The notes beneath the pieces were generated by a model. That model had not been told where the DNA came from and did no database searches. It worked only from the letters and a program-made list of their open reading frames with translations. Made by a program: the position numbers and the translations under genes. 56,083 bases of DNA from positions 1-56,083 of the forward strand of contig JACPPF010000007.1 in the NCBI GenBank assembly GCA_016191165.1. Reading direction: 5' to 3'. Of this stretch, positions 16,236 through 24,981 are shown in pieces. Positions within the stretch are counted from its first letter, which is position 1, and each line of letters starts with the position of its first letter. Origin of the DNA: Planctomycetota bacterium (GTDB lineage Bacteria > Planctomycetota > Planctomycetia > Gemmatales > Gemmataceae).

Positions 16236-17087
16236 TCACGGAAACAGATACAACCCACCCATGATGACGCTCGCCTGCCCCACTAACCCCGTGACGCTGA
16301 AGCGCTCGCGCGGAATCAACAGGGGCGAGGGATCGCCCGGCATGCACTTGCCCACGTCGGTATCCCATTGGCTCTGCAAATCCGAGCAAGCGTGATAGGG
16401 CAACAGCGCCAGGTCGTAGAAATAAACACCCACGCAAATGGCCGGCTGGAGGACGCCGAAATCGTAGCCCGCGCGTTCGAAGTTGGGCTGCTCAAACAGG
16501 ATTCGGCGATGGAGCACGTAGCCCGGCTCGACCAGTTCCACCATGCGCGGGAACGGTTGCCTGCGCGTCGGGTCCCAGCGGATGTCCGGCACGCGCGTCA
16601 GCGTTTCCTTGCTGATGACCGGTTCTTCGGGGAAAATAGCGCGCCGGCCGCCGGGTTGCTTCTTGGCCTCCTGCGCGATTCGTTCAAAGAACTGCTGTTC
16701 CGAGACGCGGCGGAAAAATCGCTGCGGGCCAGGCAGATCGATATTCGCCAGCGGCTCGCTATCGTCGTCCACGGTTCCCGAGGTGCGTTTGATCGGCACG
16801 AAGGGCAACTGCCCGGGTTGATAGATTGCCGAGACCACGCGCTGACGGGGTGCGAAGCGGGGCGTTTCCGCCGGGCCGGTGGCGACGGCGCCTTTCCACA
16901 GGGGCTGCGGATTGGCCGGCGCGAACTTCGGCGTACCGTTGATTGATTCCAGCGTCAGGTAGTTTTGCGCCGGCGCGCTGGAGGCGAGGGCGAGCAGGAG
17001 CAGGGCCGCACTAGCTATCTTCCGTGCCAGCCTGCCCGGAGATGCGGGACGAGTAATTTGGCGCTTCCTGCGTGATAAGAATGTCAT
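16236..17087 (-). CDS. Exported protein of unknown function overlapping the 3' end of guaB
   Basis: 283 residues if it starts at ATG 17,087. A basic stretch ([19 protein letters not shown]) precedes a hydrophobic signal ([17 protein letters not shown]). The mature part has no motif I know: [55 protein letters not shown] and a hydrophobic [11 protein letters not shown] segment. With this start it overlaps the last 77 bp of guaB in another frame; a non-ATG start after the basic stretch would remove most of the overlap. Translational coupling to guaB is possible. Confidence 0.7.
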   Translation of the reverse strand: MTFLSRRKRQITRPASPGRLARKIASAALLLLALASSAPAQNYLTLESINGTPKFAPANPQPLWKGAVATGPAETPRFAPRQRVVSAIYQPGQLPFVPIKRTSGTVDDDSEPLANIDLPGPQRFFRRVSEQQFFERIAQEAKKQPGGRRAIFPEEPVISKETLTRVPDIRWDPTRRQPFPRMVELVEPGYVLHRRILFEQPNFERAGYDFGVLQPAICVGVYFYDLALLPYHACSDLQSQWDTDVGKCMPGDPSPLLIPRERFSVTGLVGQASVIMGGLYLFP

Positions 17088-18510
17088 GAGGATGCCCTTC
17101 CTGCACCGAGGCCCCGGAGACGAGGATGAACTGGGTTTTGGTCCGCAACTCGTCGATGTTGCGCGAGCCGCAATACCCCATGCCGGCCCGCAACCCGCCC
17201 ACCAGCTGATAAACGAAGGGCGACAGGTTTCCCTTGTAGGGGACGCGCCCCTCAACTCCTTCGGGAACCAGCTTGCCGCCGCGGGCGTCGCCTTGTCGAT
17301 ACCGCTCGCTGGACCCTTCCACCATGGCGCCGATCGAACCCATGCCGCGATAGGTTTTGAAAGTTCGGCCCTTGTAGATGATGAGCTGCCCCGGGCTTTC
17401 CGCCAGTCCCGCGAGCAAGCTGCCAAGCATGACGGTATGCCCGCCAGCCGCGAGCGCTTTGACCAGGTCGCCGGAGTAGCGGATGCCGCCATCCGCGATG
17501 ATCGGCACGCCGGAGCCCTGCAAGCCCTGGCAGGCGCTGGCAATGGCGGTGATCTGCGGCACGCCGACGCCGGAGATGACGCGCGTCGTACAGATCGACC
17601 CGGGCCCGATGCCAACCTTCACCGCGTCCGCTCCCGCGTCGAGCAGAGCCTTGGCGCCGGCCTTGGTGGCGACATTGCCGGCGATCACGTCGATGTCGAA
17701 CTGCTTCTTCAGTTCCCTGACGGTTTCAATCACGTTGCTCGAATGCCCGTGCGCCGAATCGACGACCAGCACGTCCACGTCCGCGTTGATGAGGGCCTTG
17801 GCCCGTTCGTAATCGCGGACGCCCACCGCGGCCCCGACCCGCAACCGCCCGCGCTGGTCCTTGCAGGCCGACGGGAAGGCGCTCATCTTGTCGATATCGC
17901 GGATGGTAATGAGGCCTCTCAGTTTATATTTTTCGTCAACCAGCAGTAATTTCTCGACTTTATTTTCCGTCAAAATCCGTTCAGCCGTTTCAAGCGTCGT
18001 ATTTTCCTGGGCCGTCACCAGTTTGTCCTTGGTCATGACCTCGGCCAGGCGCTGCTGGTTGTTGGTGATGAAGCGCAGGTCGCGTTTGGTGATGATGCCC
18101 TTGAGCAGGCCGTTGACGGTGATCGGAATGCCGGAGATGTGCTGATCTTCCATGATTTTGCGGGCGGTCTCGACGGTTTCCTCGGGGGTGAGGGTGATCG
18201 GGTCGGTGATGATGCCGTTCTCGCTGCGCTTCACTTTATCCACTTCGCGGGCTTGCATGGGGATTGCCATGTTTTTGTGGATGATGCCAATCCCCCCCTC
18301 TTGCGCCAGCGCGATGGCCAGCTCGCTTTCCGTCACGGTGTCCATGGGCGAGGAGACAATGGGGATGTTGAGGCGAATGCGGCGAGTCAGCATGGTCTTG
18401 ACGTCCACGTCGCGCGGCAGCACGTCCGAGTAGCCGGGCTCAAGGAGAACGTCGTCGAAGGTAATTCCTTGGTAGGCGATGCGGTCTTGCAGATAGAATT
18501 GATCGAGCAT
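17011..18510 (-). CDS. guaB: IMP dehydrogenase
   Basis: 499 residues, a normal length. It oxidises IMP to XMP with NAD, the committed step of GMP synthesis. The N-terminal block [17 protein letters not shown] opens the barrel. Two CBS domains fill about 95-215 ([30 protein letters not shown]). The catalytic Cys loop is [18 protein letters not shown] near 305-322, and [19 protein letters not shown] is the flap with the conserved Arg. DGGIRYSGD and GMGSIGAM bind phosphate. A TATGAT sequence about 40 bp upstream of ATG 18,510 on the minus strand could be its -10 box. A REP palindrome separates it from the divergent hom gene. Confidence 0.97.
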   Translation of the reverse strand: MLDQFYLQDRIAYQGITFDDVLLEPGYSDVLPRDVDVKTMLTRRIRLNIPIVSSPMDTVTESELAIALAQEGGIGIIHKNMAIPMQAREVDKVKRSENGIITDPITLTPEETVETARKIMEDQHISGIPITVNGLLKGIITKRDLRFITNNQQRLAEVMTKDKLVTAQENTTLETAERILTENKVEKLLLVDEKYKLRGLITIRDIDKMSAFPSACKDQRGRLRVGAAVGVRDYERAKALINADVDVLVVDSAHGHSSNVIETVRELKKQFDIDVIAGNVATKAGAKALLDAGADAVKVGIGPGSICTTRVISGVGVPQITAIASACQGLQGSGVPIIADGGIRYSGDLVKALAAGGHTVMLGSLLAGLAESPGQLIIYKGRTFKTYRGMGSIGAMVEGSSERYRQGDARGGKLVPEGVEGRVPYKGNLSPFVYQLVGGLRAGMGYCGSRNIDELRTKTQFILVSGASVQEGHPHDILITQEAPNYSSRISGQAGTEDS

Positions 18511-18584
18511 GGTTGAAAGCTCCAGGGAATGGAGGATTCCTGGTTATCATACGGCGCGCGGCGACATTTGACTTGCCCGCATTT

Positions 18585-18651
18585 GTTTAGCCGCTCGCCT
18601 TGGGCGAGCACGGTCGCGAAGGCCGCGCTCGCCCAAGGCAAGCGGCTAAAC
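18585..18651. repeat. Palindromic repeat, GTTTAGCCGC family, copy 2
   Basis: The arms begin GTTTAGCCGCTCGCCTTGGG and end with the complementary CGGCTAAAC, with one mismatch over 25 bp. It lies between divergent guaB and hom, ending 12 bp before the hom start, so it would be in the hom leader transcript. Confidence 0.85.
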
Positions 18652-18663
18652 GTGGTTTTCCCT

Positions 18664-20034
18664 ATGATTGAATTCATGGAACCCCTCGGTATCGCCTTGA
18701 TCGGTTACGGCACGGTCGGCAGCGGCGTGGCAAGGTTGTTGCTGGATCATCCGGAGCGTCTGGCCGCCCGCGCCGGGCGCCGGCTGGAGCTGCGCCATGT
18801 CGTCGTCCGCGATCTGAACAAGCCGCGCGAACCGGACGTTGCGCCAGCGCTGCTCACCAGCGATCTGCGCCAGGTGATCGATGATCCAGGCGTACACGTC
18901 GCAGTCGAAGTCGTCGGCGGCATCGACTGGGCCAGGCGAGCCGTGCTCGATCTGCTCGCCGCGGGCAAGCACGTCGTCACCGCGAACAAGGCCCTGCTCG
19001 CCACCCACGGCGCGGAAATCTTTGACGCCGGGCGAAAGCATGGCCGCGCCATCGCGTTCGAGGCGTCGGTCGGCGGCGGCATCCCGATCATCAACGCCCT
19101 GTGCCAGGGCCTGGCGGCCAACCAGATCCTGTCGCTTCAGGGCATTCTCAACGGGACGTGCAACTTCATCCTCACCGGGATGATCGAGCTGGGCCGAAGC
19201 TACCGCGACGTACTGGCCGAGGCGCAGTCGAAGGGCTACGCCGAGGCCGACCCGACCATGGACGTGGACGGGACCGACTCGGCCCACAAGCTTGCCATCC
19301 TCGTGCAGATCGCCTTTGGCATTGCGTTACCGCTTTCCGCCATTCAGCGCCGTGGCATCGCCGACATCGATCAACTCGACATCCGCTTCGCCCGCGAACT
19401 GGGCTACACGATCAAACTGCTGGCGGAGGCGTGGCTGTTGCAGGAGAATCCCCCCCTCACCCCCAGCCCATCTCCCAGAGGGAGCGGGGAGGAAATGCAA
19501 CTGGCCCTCCACGTGTCGCCGGTGATGCTCAGGCAAAGCGCGCCGCTGGCGCTGGTGCGCGACGCGTACAATGCGCTCTTCGTCGTTGGAGATGCCGTTG
19601 GCAACACGCTGTACTATGGTCGCGGCGCCGGGCAGATGCCGACCGCCAGCGCCGTGGTCGCCGATCTGATCGACATGGCCGTCGGGCGGGCGCAGCAGAC
19701 GTTTCAAAGCTTGCGGCTCTGGTCGGGCAATCACGGTCCCGTTGTGCTACGCGATCCCAGTACGATGCGGAGCCGATTTTACCTGCGCATGATGGTCGAG
19801 GACCGCCCCGGCGTCATGGCGGACATCACCCGCATCCTGGCGAATCACCGGATCAGCATCTCGTCGGTCATCCAGCACGAGGCGCTTGACCACGGCGACG
19901 AGGAGATCGAGATCGTGCCGCTCATCATCATGACGCACACCGTGACGACGGGCAGTTTCAACGACGCCCTGGCGGAGATCGACGCCCTCAAGAGCGTTCG
20001 CCCACCCAGTGTCTACTACCCCGTGGGCGATTAA
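18664..20034 (+). CDS. hom: Homoserine dehydrogenase with C-terminal ACT domain and in-frame repeat insertion
   Basis: 456 residues from ATG 18,664 (ATG 18,676 is equally possible). It reduces aspartate semialdehyde to homoserine for Thr and Met synthesis. The NAD(P) loop is IALIGYGTVGSGVA (10-23), TANKALLA at 107-114, and the catalytic region is ILNGTCNFILTGM (161-173) with Lys in GTDSAHKLAIL (203-213). An ACT domain occupies about 375-450 (YLRMMVEDRPGVMADITRIL). Residues 262-277 (PPLTPSPSPRGSGEEM region) are Pro/Gly/Ser-rich, absent from normal family members, and encoded by a palindromic repeat that is also found in trpA and the ThuA-like gene. The insertion lies between the catalytic and C-terminal parts and is probably tolerated as a surface loop. 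Confidence 0.95.
   Translation: MIEFMEPLGIALIGYGTVGSGVARLLLDHPERLAARAGRRLELRHVVVRDLNKPREPDVAPALLTSDLRQVIDDPGVHVAVEVVGGIDWARRAVLDLLAAGKHVVTANKALLATHGAEIFDAGRKHGRAIAFEASVGGGIPIINALCQGLAANQILSLQGILNGTCNFILTGMIELGRSYRDVLAEAQSKGYAEADPTMDVDGTDSAHKLAILVQIAFGIALPLSAIQRRGIADIDQLDIRFARELGYTIKLLAEAWLLQENPPLTPSPSPRGSGEEMQLALHVSPVMLRQSAPLALVRDAYNALFVVGDAVGNTLYYGRGAGQMPTASAVVADLIDMAVGRAQQTFQSLRLWSGNHGPVVLRDPSTMRSRFYLRMMVEDRPGVMADITRILANHRISISSVIQHEALDHGDEEIEIVPLIIMTHTVTTGSFNDALAEIDALKSVRPPSVYYPVGD
19451..19492. repeat. Protein-coding palindromic repeat (CCCTCTCCC/GGGAGAGGG family), copy in hom
   Basis: CCCATCTCCCAGAGGGAGCGGGG is the core, with CCCCTCACCCCC before it. It stays in frame and adds about 15 codons to hom. 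The same consensus is at 30,645 (trpA) and 41,272 (ThuA-like gene). Confidence 0.8.
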
Positions 20035-20046
20035 CCCTTGTGGAAG

Positions 20047-20076
20047 CCCGCGGGTTGAGCGCGGGGAACCCGCGGG
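20047..20076. repeat. Hairpin after hom (CCCGCGGGTT arms)
   Basis: CCCGCGGGTT (20,047-20,056) and AACCCGCGGG (20,067-20,076) form a perfect 10-bp stem, 13 bp after the hom stop. No U-run follows directly, although CTTTT is present at about 20,109. It may terminate hom or be another REP-type palindrome. Confidence 0.55.
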
Positions 20077-20145
20077 ATCGCGCAATCCCTCGCCCAATGC
20101 CCTCCGTCTTTTAATGTGTGAATCCGTTTTTTTGGGAGTAAGAAC

Positions 20146-21015
20146 ATGCCGCATCGCTGGATCCTCTTGTCGATCGCCGTGCTTGCCCTGGCGCCTGTGG
20201 CGCGCGCGGACCGCGCGTTCCCGATGCCAGGCATCGACCGCATCGCCGCGGCGGACGCCATCGTGGTCGGGCGAGTCATCGGCATGGAACCCCAAGACGT
20301 CGAGGTTCCGGCTTCCCCGGGCAGCAAAATCAAGATCAAATATCGCATTGCCGTGGTCAACGTGTCCGAGGTCGTGCTGGGCAAGAAGGGGACCAAGACG
20401 CTGCGTGTCGGCTTCGTGCCGGTCAACGAACCCAAGCCGAACCGCCGCCGCTACCCGAGCCTCGCCTTCAAGGTGGACCTTGGGCAAAACGGGTTGATGT
20501 TTCTGCGCAAGCATCCGACGGAAAATATCTACATGGGCCGGATGAACTTTGACTTCGTCCCCTATGCGGACGGCAAGAGTCCGCCGATGCCGGTGGCTTA
20601 CATGGGTGTCGGTTCCTACGCGGACGAGTTGAAACAGGCGCGCCGAATCGCCAGGATGTTGGCCGACCCGTTGCCTGCCTTGAAGTCGAAGGACCCCGCG
20701 GACCGTTTCACGGCGGCGGCTCACCTCATCGCCCGGTACCGCATCATGCCCGCGCCGGGCGCCAAAACCACGCCCGTGTCCGCCGAGGAGACCCGGCTGA
20801 TTATGACCACACTTCTGGACCATGATTGGAAATCGTCCACGCGGCCCATCAATGGCTGGCCGTGTTTCCACATGCTTGGCCTTACGGACAAGGATGGCTG
20901 GAGGATGCCCGCGAAGATTCGGGACTTCAACGACCTGCGCGACGCCGCCCGCGCCTGGTTTCGCGAACGCGGGAAGGACTATCGCATTCAGCGGTTCATC
21001 CTGTCCGGGGAGTGA
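20146..21015 (+). CDS. Exported protein of unknown function
   Basis: 289 residues with a signal peptide (MPHRWILLSIAVLALAPVARA). The mature N-terminus (RIAAADAIVVGRVIGMEP, then VVNVSEVVLGKKGTKTLRVG) resembles beta-rich exported planctomycete proteins in which a secretion of metal- or ligand-responsive type is not established. Helical text follows at about 170-215, and the C-terminus is Arg/Trp-rich. I do not recognise a domain. ATG 20,146 has GGGAG seven bases upstream. It stands alone between hom and the convergent recG. Confidence 0.8.
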   Translation: MPHRWILLSIAVLALAPVARADRAFPMPGIDRIAAADAIVVGRVIGMEPQDVEVPASPGSKIKIKYRIAVVNVSEVVLGKKGTKTLRVGFVPVNEPKPNRRRYPSLAFKVDLGQNGLMFLRKHPTENIYMGRMNFDFVPYADGKSPPMPVAYMGVGSYADELKQARRIARMLADPLPALKSKDPADRFTAAAHLIARYRIMPAPGAKTTPVSAEETRLIMTTLLDHDWKSSTRPINGWPCFHMLGLTDKDGWRMPAKIRDFNDLRDAARAWFRERGKDYRIQRFILSGE

Positions 21016-21087
21016 GCGAGTCATGTTTTCGAGCCGCCGGTTTTTTCCCGACGGGATGAACACGCCGGCTCGCTTCGCGGACCTGTT

Positions 21088-23151
21088 TTACCCAATCGCC
21101 GCCAGGTCCAGCGTCTGCCCATAGCGAGCCAATACCGCGTGGCGCAACGCGGTGTGCTCCGGTTTGCGCAGTCCCGCGTCGCCGGCGACGATTTCAATCG
21201 CGTCGGCGCGGGCCATTTCCAGTAAATCGAAATCGTGCAGCAAGTCGCCGAAGCGCAAGTCGCCCAGCCCGTGCTGGCGCGTGCCGAAAAACTCGCCCAG
21301 ACCGCGCAGGCGAGCGTCCTCTTCCGCCAGGGCGAAGCCGTCGCTGGTGCGCGCGATGGCGCGCAGCCGCTGCCGGGCTTCCTCGGTCGTGACGCCGGCG
21401 AACAGGTAGCATTCCCCAGCGACGTTGCCGCGTGTCACCCGGCCACGGAGTTGATGGAGTTGCGATAGCCCGAAGCGGTCGGCATGTTCGATCATCATCA
21501 ACGTCGCGTTCGGAACATCCACGCCGACCTCGATGACGACCGTGGCAATCAAGAGATCGAGCTTGCGCTCGCGGAAGTCAGTCATGACCTGGCGTTTCTC
21601 GTCGTCCGCCAGTCGGCCGTGCAGGAGGCCGACGCGAAAATCCTTGAACACCCCGGTACGCAGAATTTCGTACAGCTCGGTCGCGGCGGTCAGGTCGAGC
21701 TTTTCGGATTCTTCGACCAGCGGGCAGACGATGAACGCCTGCCTACCTTTTTTCATTTCCTCCTGGAATCGCTGATAGACGCGTTCGCGCTGCGTCTCCG
21801 CCTGCCAGCGCGTCACCACGCGTTGCCTGCCCGGCGGAAGCTGCTTGATGGTTGAGGTATCCAGATCGCCGAAGACGGAAAGTGCGATCGTGCGCGGGAT
21901 CGGCGTGGCGGTCATCACCAGATAGTGCGGATCGACGCCCAGCTTCTTGACGCGGGCGCGCTGATTGACGCCGAACTTGTGCTGCTCGTCGATCACCACT
22001 AGGCCGAGCTTCGCGAACTCGACGCCTTCCTGAATGAGCGCCTGGGTGCCAATGACGAGGTCGATTTCGCCCGCCCGGATCGCGTTTAGCGTCTGCTCCC
22101 TTTCCTTCGGCGCCACGCTCCCGGTCAGCAAGGCCCGCCGCACTCGGCTATGGGCCAGGTACTTTTCGATGGTCTGCCAGTGCTGTTGCGCCAGCACCTC
22201 GGTCGGCGCCATGAGGATGGCCTGATGCTTGTTGGCGACGGCGACGAGCAGGGCATAGACGGCGACCGCGGTCTTGCCTGCGCCGACGTCCGCTTGCAGC
22301 AGACGCTGCATCGGGCGGTCGCTCGCCAGATCCTTGACGATCGCGGCGACCGCGCGATCCTGATCGGCGGTCAGCCTGAAGGGGTACAGCTTGCGAATAT
22401 GGGCGTCGATCTGCGGCGTCGTCGAAAGCTTCGGCGCCAGCTGCCGATCGCGCACGCCGCGCCGGCGCACGGCCAAAGCGACTTGCAGAATAAGAAATTC
22501 CTCGTAGATAAAGCGGCGCCGGGCGTGAACCCCCTGGGGCAAGGTTTCTGGGAAGTGGACCTGCCAGAGCGCCTGTTCGACGGGCGGGTAGGCGCGCTGG
22601 ACTCGAGCCGCTTCGGGCAGCGTTTCGGGTACGTCACGGGCCGCCTTTTCGAGCGCCGCGCGCATCGCCTCGCGCAGGTTTTCCAGGCGCAGCCCTTCCG
22701 TCAACGGATAGACCGGCACGACTTCGAGTTTCGCCTCGCCTTCGTTCACGACCTGCACGCGCGGGTGGTTCATCGTCCAGTGATCGCGATACCATTTCGG
22801 CTTGCCGCTGAACGTCACCTGTTGCCCATAGTGAAGCTTGTTCACGAACATCATCGTGTTGAACCAGGTGCCGGCAACGCATTTGCCCTTCGGATCGGAG
22901 ATGACAACTTTGGCGACCTGCCGGCCGTCGGGCAACTCCTTGCCGTCGATCTCGACGACCTCGCCCTGGACGGTCTGCAAGACCCCGGCCTCGATCTTGT
23001 CCATCGAGCGCAGGTCGGTGAGGTCGTCATAGGAACGCGGAAAGTGGAAGAGCAGTTCGCCCAGGGTGCCCACGTTGAGCTTCGCCAGCAGATCGGCCCG
23101 CGCGGGGCCGACGCCTTTCAGGAATTGAACGCTTTGCTCCAGGTTCGACAT
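21088..23151 (-). CDS. recG: ATP-dependent DNA helicase RecG
   Basis: 687 residues from ATG 23,151 (MSNLEQSVQFLKGVGPARA). The enzyme remodels branched DNA (fork reversal, Holliday junctions). The N-terminal helix-hairpin-helix-like GVGPARADLLAKLNV and LLFHFPRSYDDL are followed by an OB-fold wedge domain (about 50-150). Helicase motifs include Walker A ADVGAGKTAVA, motif II VIDEQHKFGVNQR, motif III VMTATPIPRT, and in the second half GLLHGRLADDEK, ATVVIEVGVDVPNATLM and QLRGRVTRG. An in-frame extension to 23,247 would read through a palindromic repeat and is rejected as the start. It lies downstream of the histidine kinase gene with that repeat between. Confidence 0.96.
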   Translation of the reverse strand: MSNLEQSVQFLKGVGPARADLLAKLNVGTLGELLFHFPRSYDDLTDLRSMDKIEAGVLQTVQGEVVEIDGKELPDGRQVAKVVISDPKGKCVAGTWFNTMMFVNKLHYGQQVTFSGKPKWYRDHWTMNHPRVQVVNEGEAKLEVVPVYPLTEGLRLENLREAMRAALEKAARDVPETLPEAARVQRAYPPVEQALWQVHFPETLPQGVHARRRFIYEEFLILQVALAVRRRGVRDRQLAPKLSTTPQIDAHIRKLYPFRLTADQDRAVAAIVKDLASDRPMQRLLQADVGAGKTAVAVYALLVAVANKHQAILMAPTEVLAQQHWQTIEKYLAHSRVRRALLTGSVAPKEREQTLNAIRAGEIDLVIGTQALIQEGVEFAKLGLVVIDEQHKFGVNQRARVKKLGVDPHYLVMTATPIPRTIALSVFGDLDTSTIKQLPPGRQRVVTRWQAETQRERVYQRFQEEMKKGRQAFIVCPLVEESEKLDLTAATELYEILRTGVFKDFRVGLLHGRLADDEKRQVMTDFRERKLDLLIATVVIEVGVDVPNATLMMIEHADRFGLSQLHQLRGRVTRGNVAGECYLFAGVTTEEARQRLRAIARTSDGFALAEEDARLRGLGEFFGTRQHGLGDLRFGDLLHDFDLLEMARADAIEIVAGDAGLRKPEHTALRHAVLARYGQTLDLAAIG

Positions 23152-23168
23152 CGCAGGCACAACGTTGC

Positions 23169-23234
23169 ACCAGCCCGGAGCGCCAGCGACGGGGAAGGCT
23201 CGCGATACCCCCGTCGCTTGCGCTCCGGGCTGGT
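23169..23234. repeat. Palindrome, ACCAGCCCGGAGCG family, copy 1
   Basis: The 26-bp arms (ACCAGCCCGGAGCGCCAGCG... and its complement ending GGGCTGGT) differ at one position. It lies between the kinase stop (23,244) and the recG start (23,151), both on the minus strand. The second copy is at 54,737. Confidence 0.85.
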
Positions 23235-23243
23235 TGGGAAAAG

Positions 23244-24908
23244 TCATGGCGTCGCGGGTGGTCCGCCGGCGTAGACGCGCGCATCGACCCGCTGCGCCCG
23301 TGCCAATTCAATCTGCTCGGCAGCCAGGTCGAATTCCAGCCTCGGCTCTTCGCTCAGGTGCATCGGCACGCGAACCGTGAAGGTACTACCCCGGCCCAAT
23401 TCGCTTTGCAGGGTCACCTCGCCGCCCAGCAGCTTGCACAATTCGCGCACGATCGAAAGACCCAGGCCCGTGCCCGCGTGTTCGCGCGTTAGCGGGTTGC
23501 CCGACTGGCGGAACTTCTGAAAGACCAGGTCCTCCTCGTCCTTGGCGACGCCGACCCCCGTATCCATCACCGCGATCGTCACGTATTTCGTGTCCGCTTC
23601 CGCCTTGAGCGCGACCCGGCCGCCTTCCGGCGTAAACTTGATTGCGTTCGACAATAAGTTCTGCAGAATCTGTTGCAGCTTCGTCATGTCCTGTTTCAAA
23701 GTCGGGATGTCCGGTTCGATCTGGCTGCGGAGGTCGATATTCTTTTTCTCCGCCAGCGGGCGGAACATATTGAGCAAGCCATCGCACACGTCGTGCAGGT
23801 TGAAGTTTTCGAGCCGAATTTGCATCTTGCCTGCTTCCGTCTTGGCCAGATCGAGGATGTCGTTGATTAGACTCAGCAGCTTTTGGCCGCTCGACTGGAT
23901 GTTGGCTACCCAGCGGCGTTGTTTCTCGGTCAGCGCATCACTGGAAAGGAGCACATCGGAGAAGCCGAGAATGCTGTTGAGGGGCGTGCGCAACTCATGG
24001 CTCATGGTGGTGAGGAATTCACCTTTGAGCTTGTTCGATTCGAAGAGGGCCAGGTTGGTCTGCGCGAGTTCATCCACCTTGCGGTCCAGGTCGGCGTTGA
24101 CCTTGCGCCATTGGTCCTGCATGGAAACGAGATGGCGCAACATGCGGTTGAAGGCGTGGCTCAGGTCCTCGAACTCGTCGCCGGTCTGGATTTCGCTGCG
24201 GACGTTGAGCTCTCCCGCGGAGATCTTGTCGGAGACCTCTTTCAGATGGGTCACTGGCTTGACGATGATGTAGCGGACGATGATCCAGCTGCCGACCATG
24301 ATGAGAATGGCCGTCGCGATCGCGGTGGTCACGAGGATGGCGCGGTTCCAGTGGACGCCTTCCTCGATGGAGCGCGTCGGCATGCGAATGCGGATCATCG
24401 CGAGCATGTCGCTCTCGGCCAGCGCGTCCTGCCCCTTTTTCTTGGCGATGCCCTGATGGCACGTCAGACACTCGTTGGCGGCGCGGATCGGCGCGTAATA
24501 GAGCAGCACGCGATCGGCGGGGCGCAGCCGGCTATCCTCGGCCTTGCCTTCGCCGCCCTGAAATTCCTTGTAAAGTTCCCGCTCGTAGCTGTCGTCGAAC
24601 TTGTCGCTCAGAAAATGGTACTGGTATTCCTTGCCCGCATCCTTGAGGACCACGTTCTCCAGGTTCGGCGGCGGCTTGGCGGGCGCCATGCCGCGCAGGT
24701 CGCCCTTGATGCAATTCAATTGTTGAATCGGCGCGATCAGCTGGCGGCAACTGGTGATCGCCTGATCGTACGCCAGCCGCTCGGTGTGATACGAGTAGAG
24801 CCAAAAACTGAGCGAGATCAAAACGACCACGCCGGAGCCGAACAAAAATCGGCACTTGCGTTCGAGGCTGGTTTCGCCCAGCAGGCGTTTGAATGCGCGA
24901 TAGGACAT
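23244..24908 (-). CDS. Membrane sensor histidine kinase with heme-type CXXCH periplasmic domain
   Basis: 554 residues from ATG 24,908 (MSYRAFKRLLGE). Two membrane segments (about 23-39 and 189-213) enclose an external sensor domain that ends with CLTCHQG (147-153), a c-type heme motif; the architecture matches Tll0287/DUF3365-like sensors. A HAMP domain follows (about 214-267), then coiled coil, the HisKA box SHELRTPLNSILG (303-315, phospho-acceptor His304) and the ATPase boxes NLLSNAIKFTPEGG, MDTGVGV and GTGLGLSIVREL. The tail after about 535 is short and ends in text close to the repeat. No response regulator is in the window, so its output partner is elsewhere. Redox or small-ligand sensing is inferred. 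Confidence 0.93.
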   Translation of the reverse strand: MSYRAFKRLLGETSLERKCRFLFGSGVVVLISLSFWLYSYHTERLAYDQAITSCRQLIAPIQQLNCIKGDLRGMAPAKPPPNLENVVLKDAGKEYQYHFLSDKFDDSYERELYKEFQGGEGKAEDSRLRPADRVLLYYAPIRAANECLTCHQGIAKKKGQDALAESDMLAMIRIRMPTRSIEEGVHWNRAILVTTAIATAILIMVGSWIIVRYIIVKPVTHLKEVSDKISAGELNVRSEIQTGDEFEDLSHAFNRMLRHLVSMQDQWRKVNADLDRKVDELAQTNLALFESNKLKGEFLTTMSHELRTPLNSILGFSDVLLSSDALTEKQRRWVANIQSSGQKLLSLINDILDLAKTEAGKMQIRLENFNLHDVCDGLLNMFRPLAEKKNIDLRSQIEPDIPTLKQDMTKLQQILQNLLSNAIKFTPEGGRVALKAEADTKYVTIAVMDTGVGVAKDEEDLVFQKFRQSGNPLTREHAGTGLGLSIVRELCKLLGGEVTLQSELGRGSTFTVRVPMHLSEEPRLEFDLAAEQIELARAQRVDARVYAGGPPATP

Positions 24909-24919
24909 CCCATTTTCTC

Positions 24920-24981
24920 GTTTAGCCGGTCGCCTTCGGCGAGCGCGACGCTCGCGCACGCCGAAGGCGTTGCGGCTCAAC
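24920..24981. repeat. Palindromic repeat, GTTTAGCC family, copy 3 (diverged)
   Basis: GTTTAGCCGGTCGCCTTCGG pairs with CCGAAGGCGTTGCGGCTCAAC, with several mismatches. It spans the end of mutM, encoding that protein's tail, and reaches to within 12 bp of the kinase start. Confidence 0.7.

Noticed and set aside
23152-23247. Upstream in-frame start for RecG
   Set aside because: The added residues are encoded by a palindromic repeat and RecG family proteins start near MSNLEQ.
22150-23274. 374-codon plus-strand frame opposite recG
   Set aside because: Antisense shadow of conserved RecG helicase motifs.
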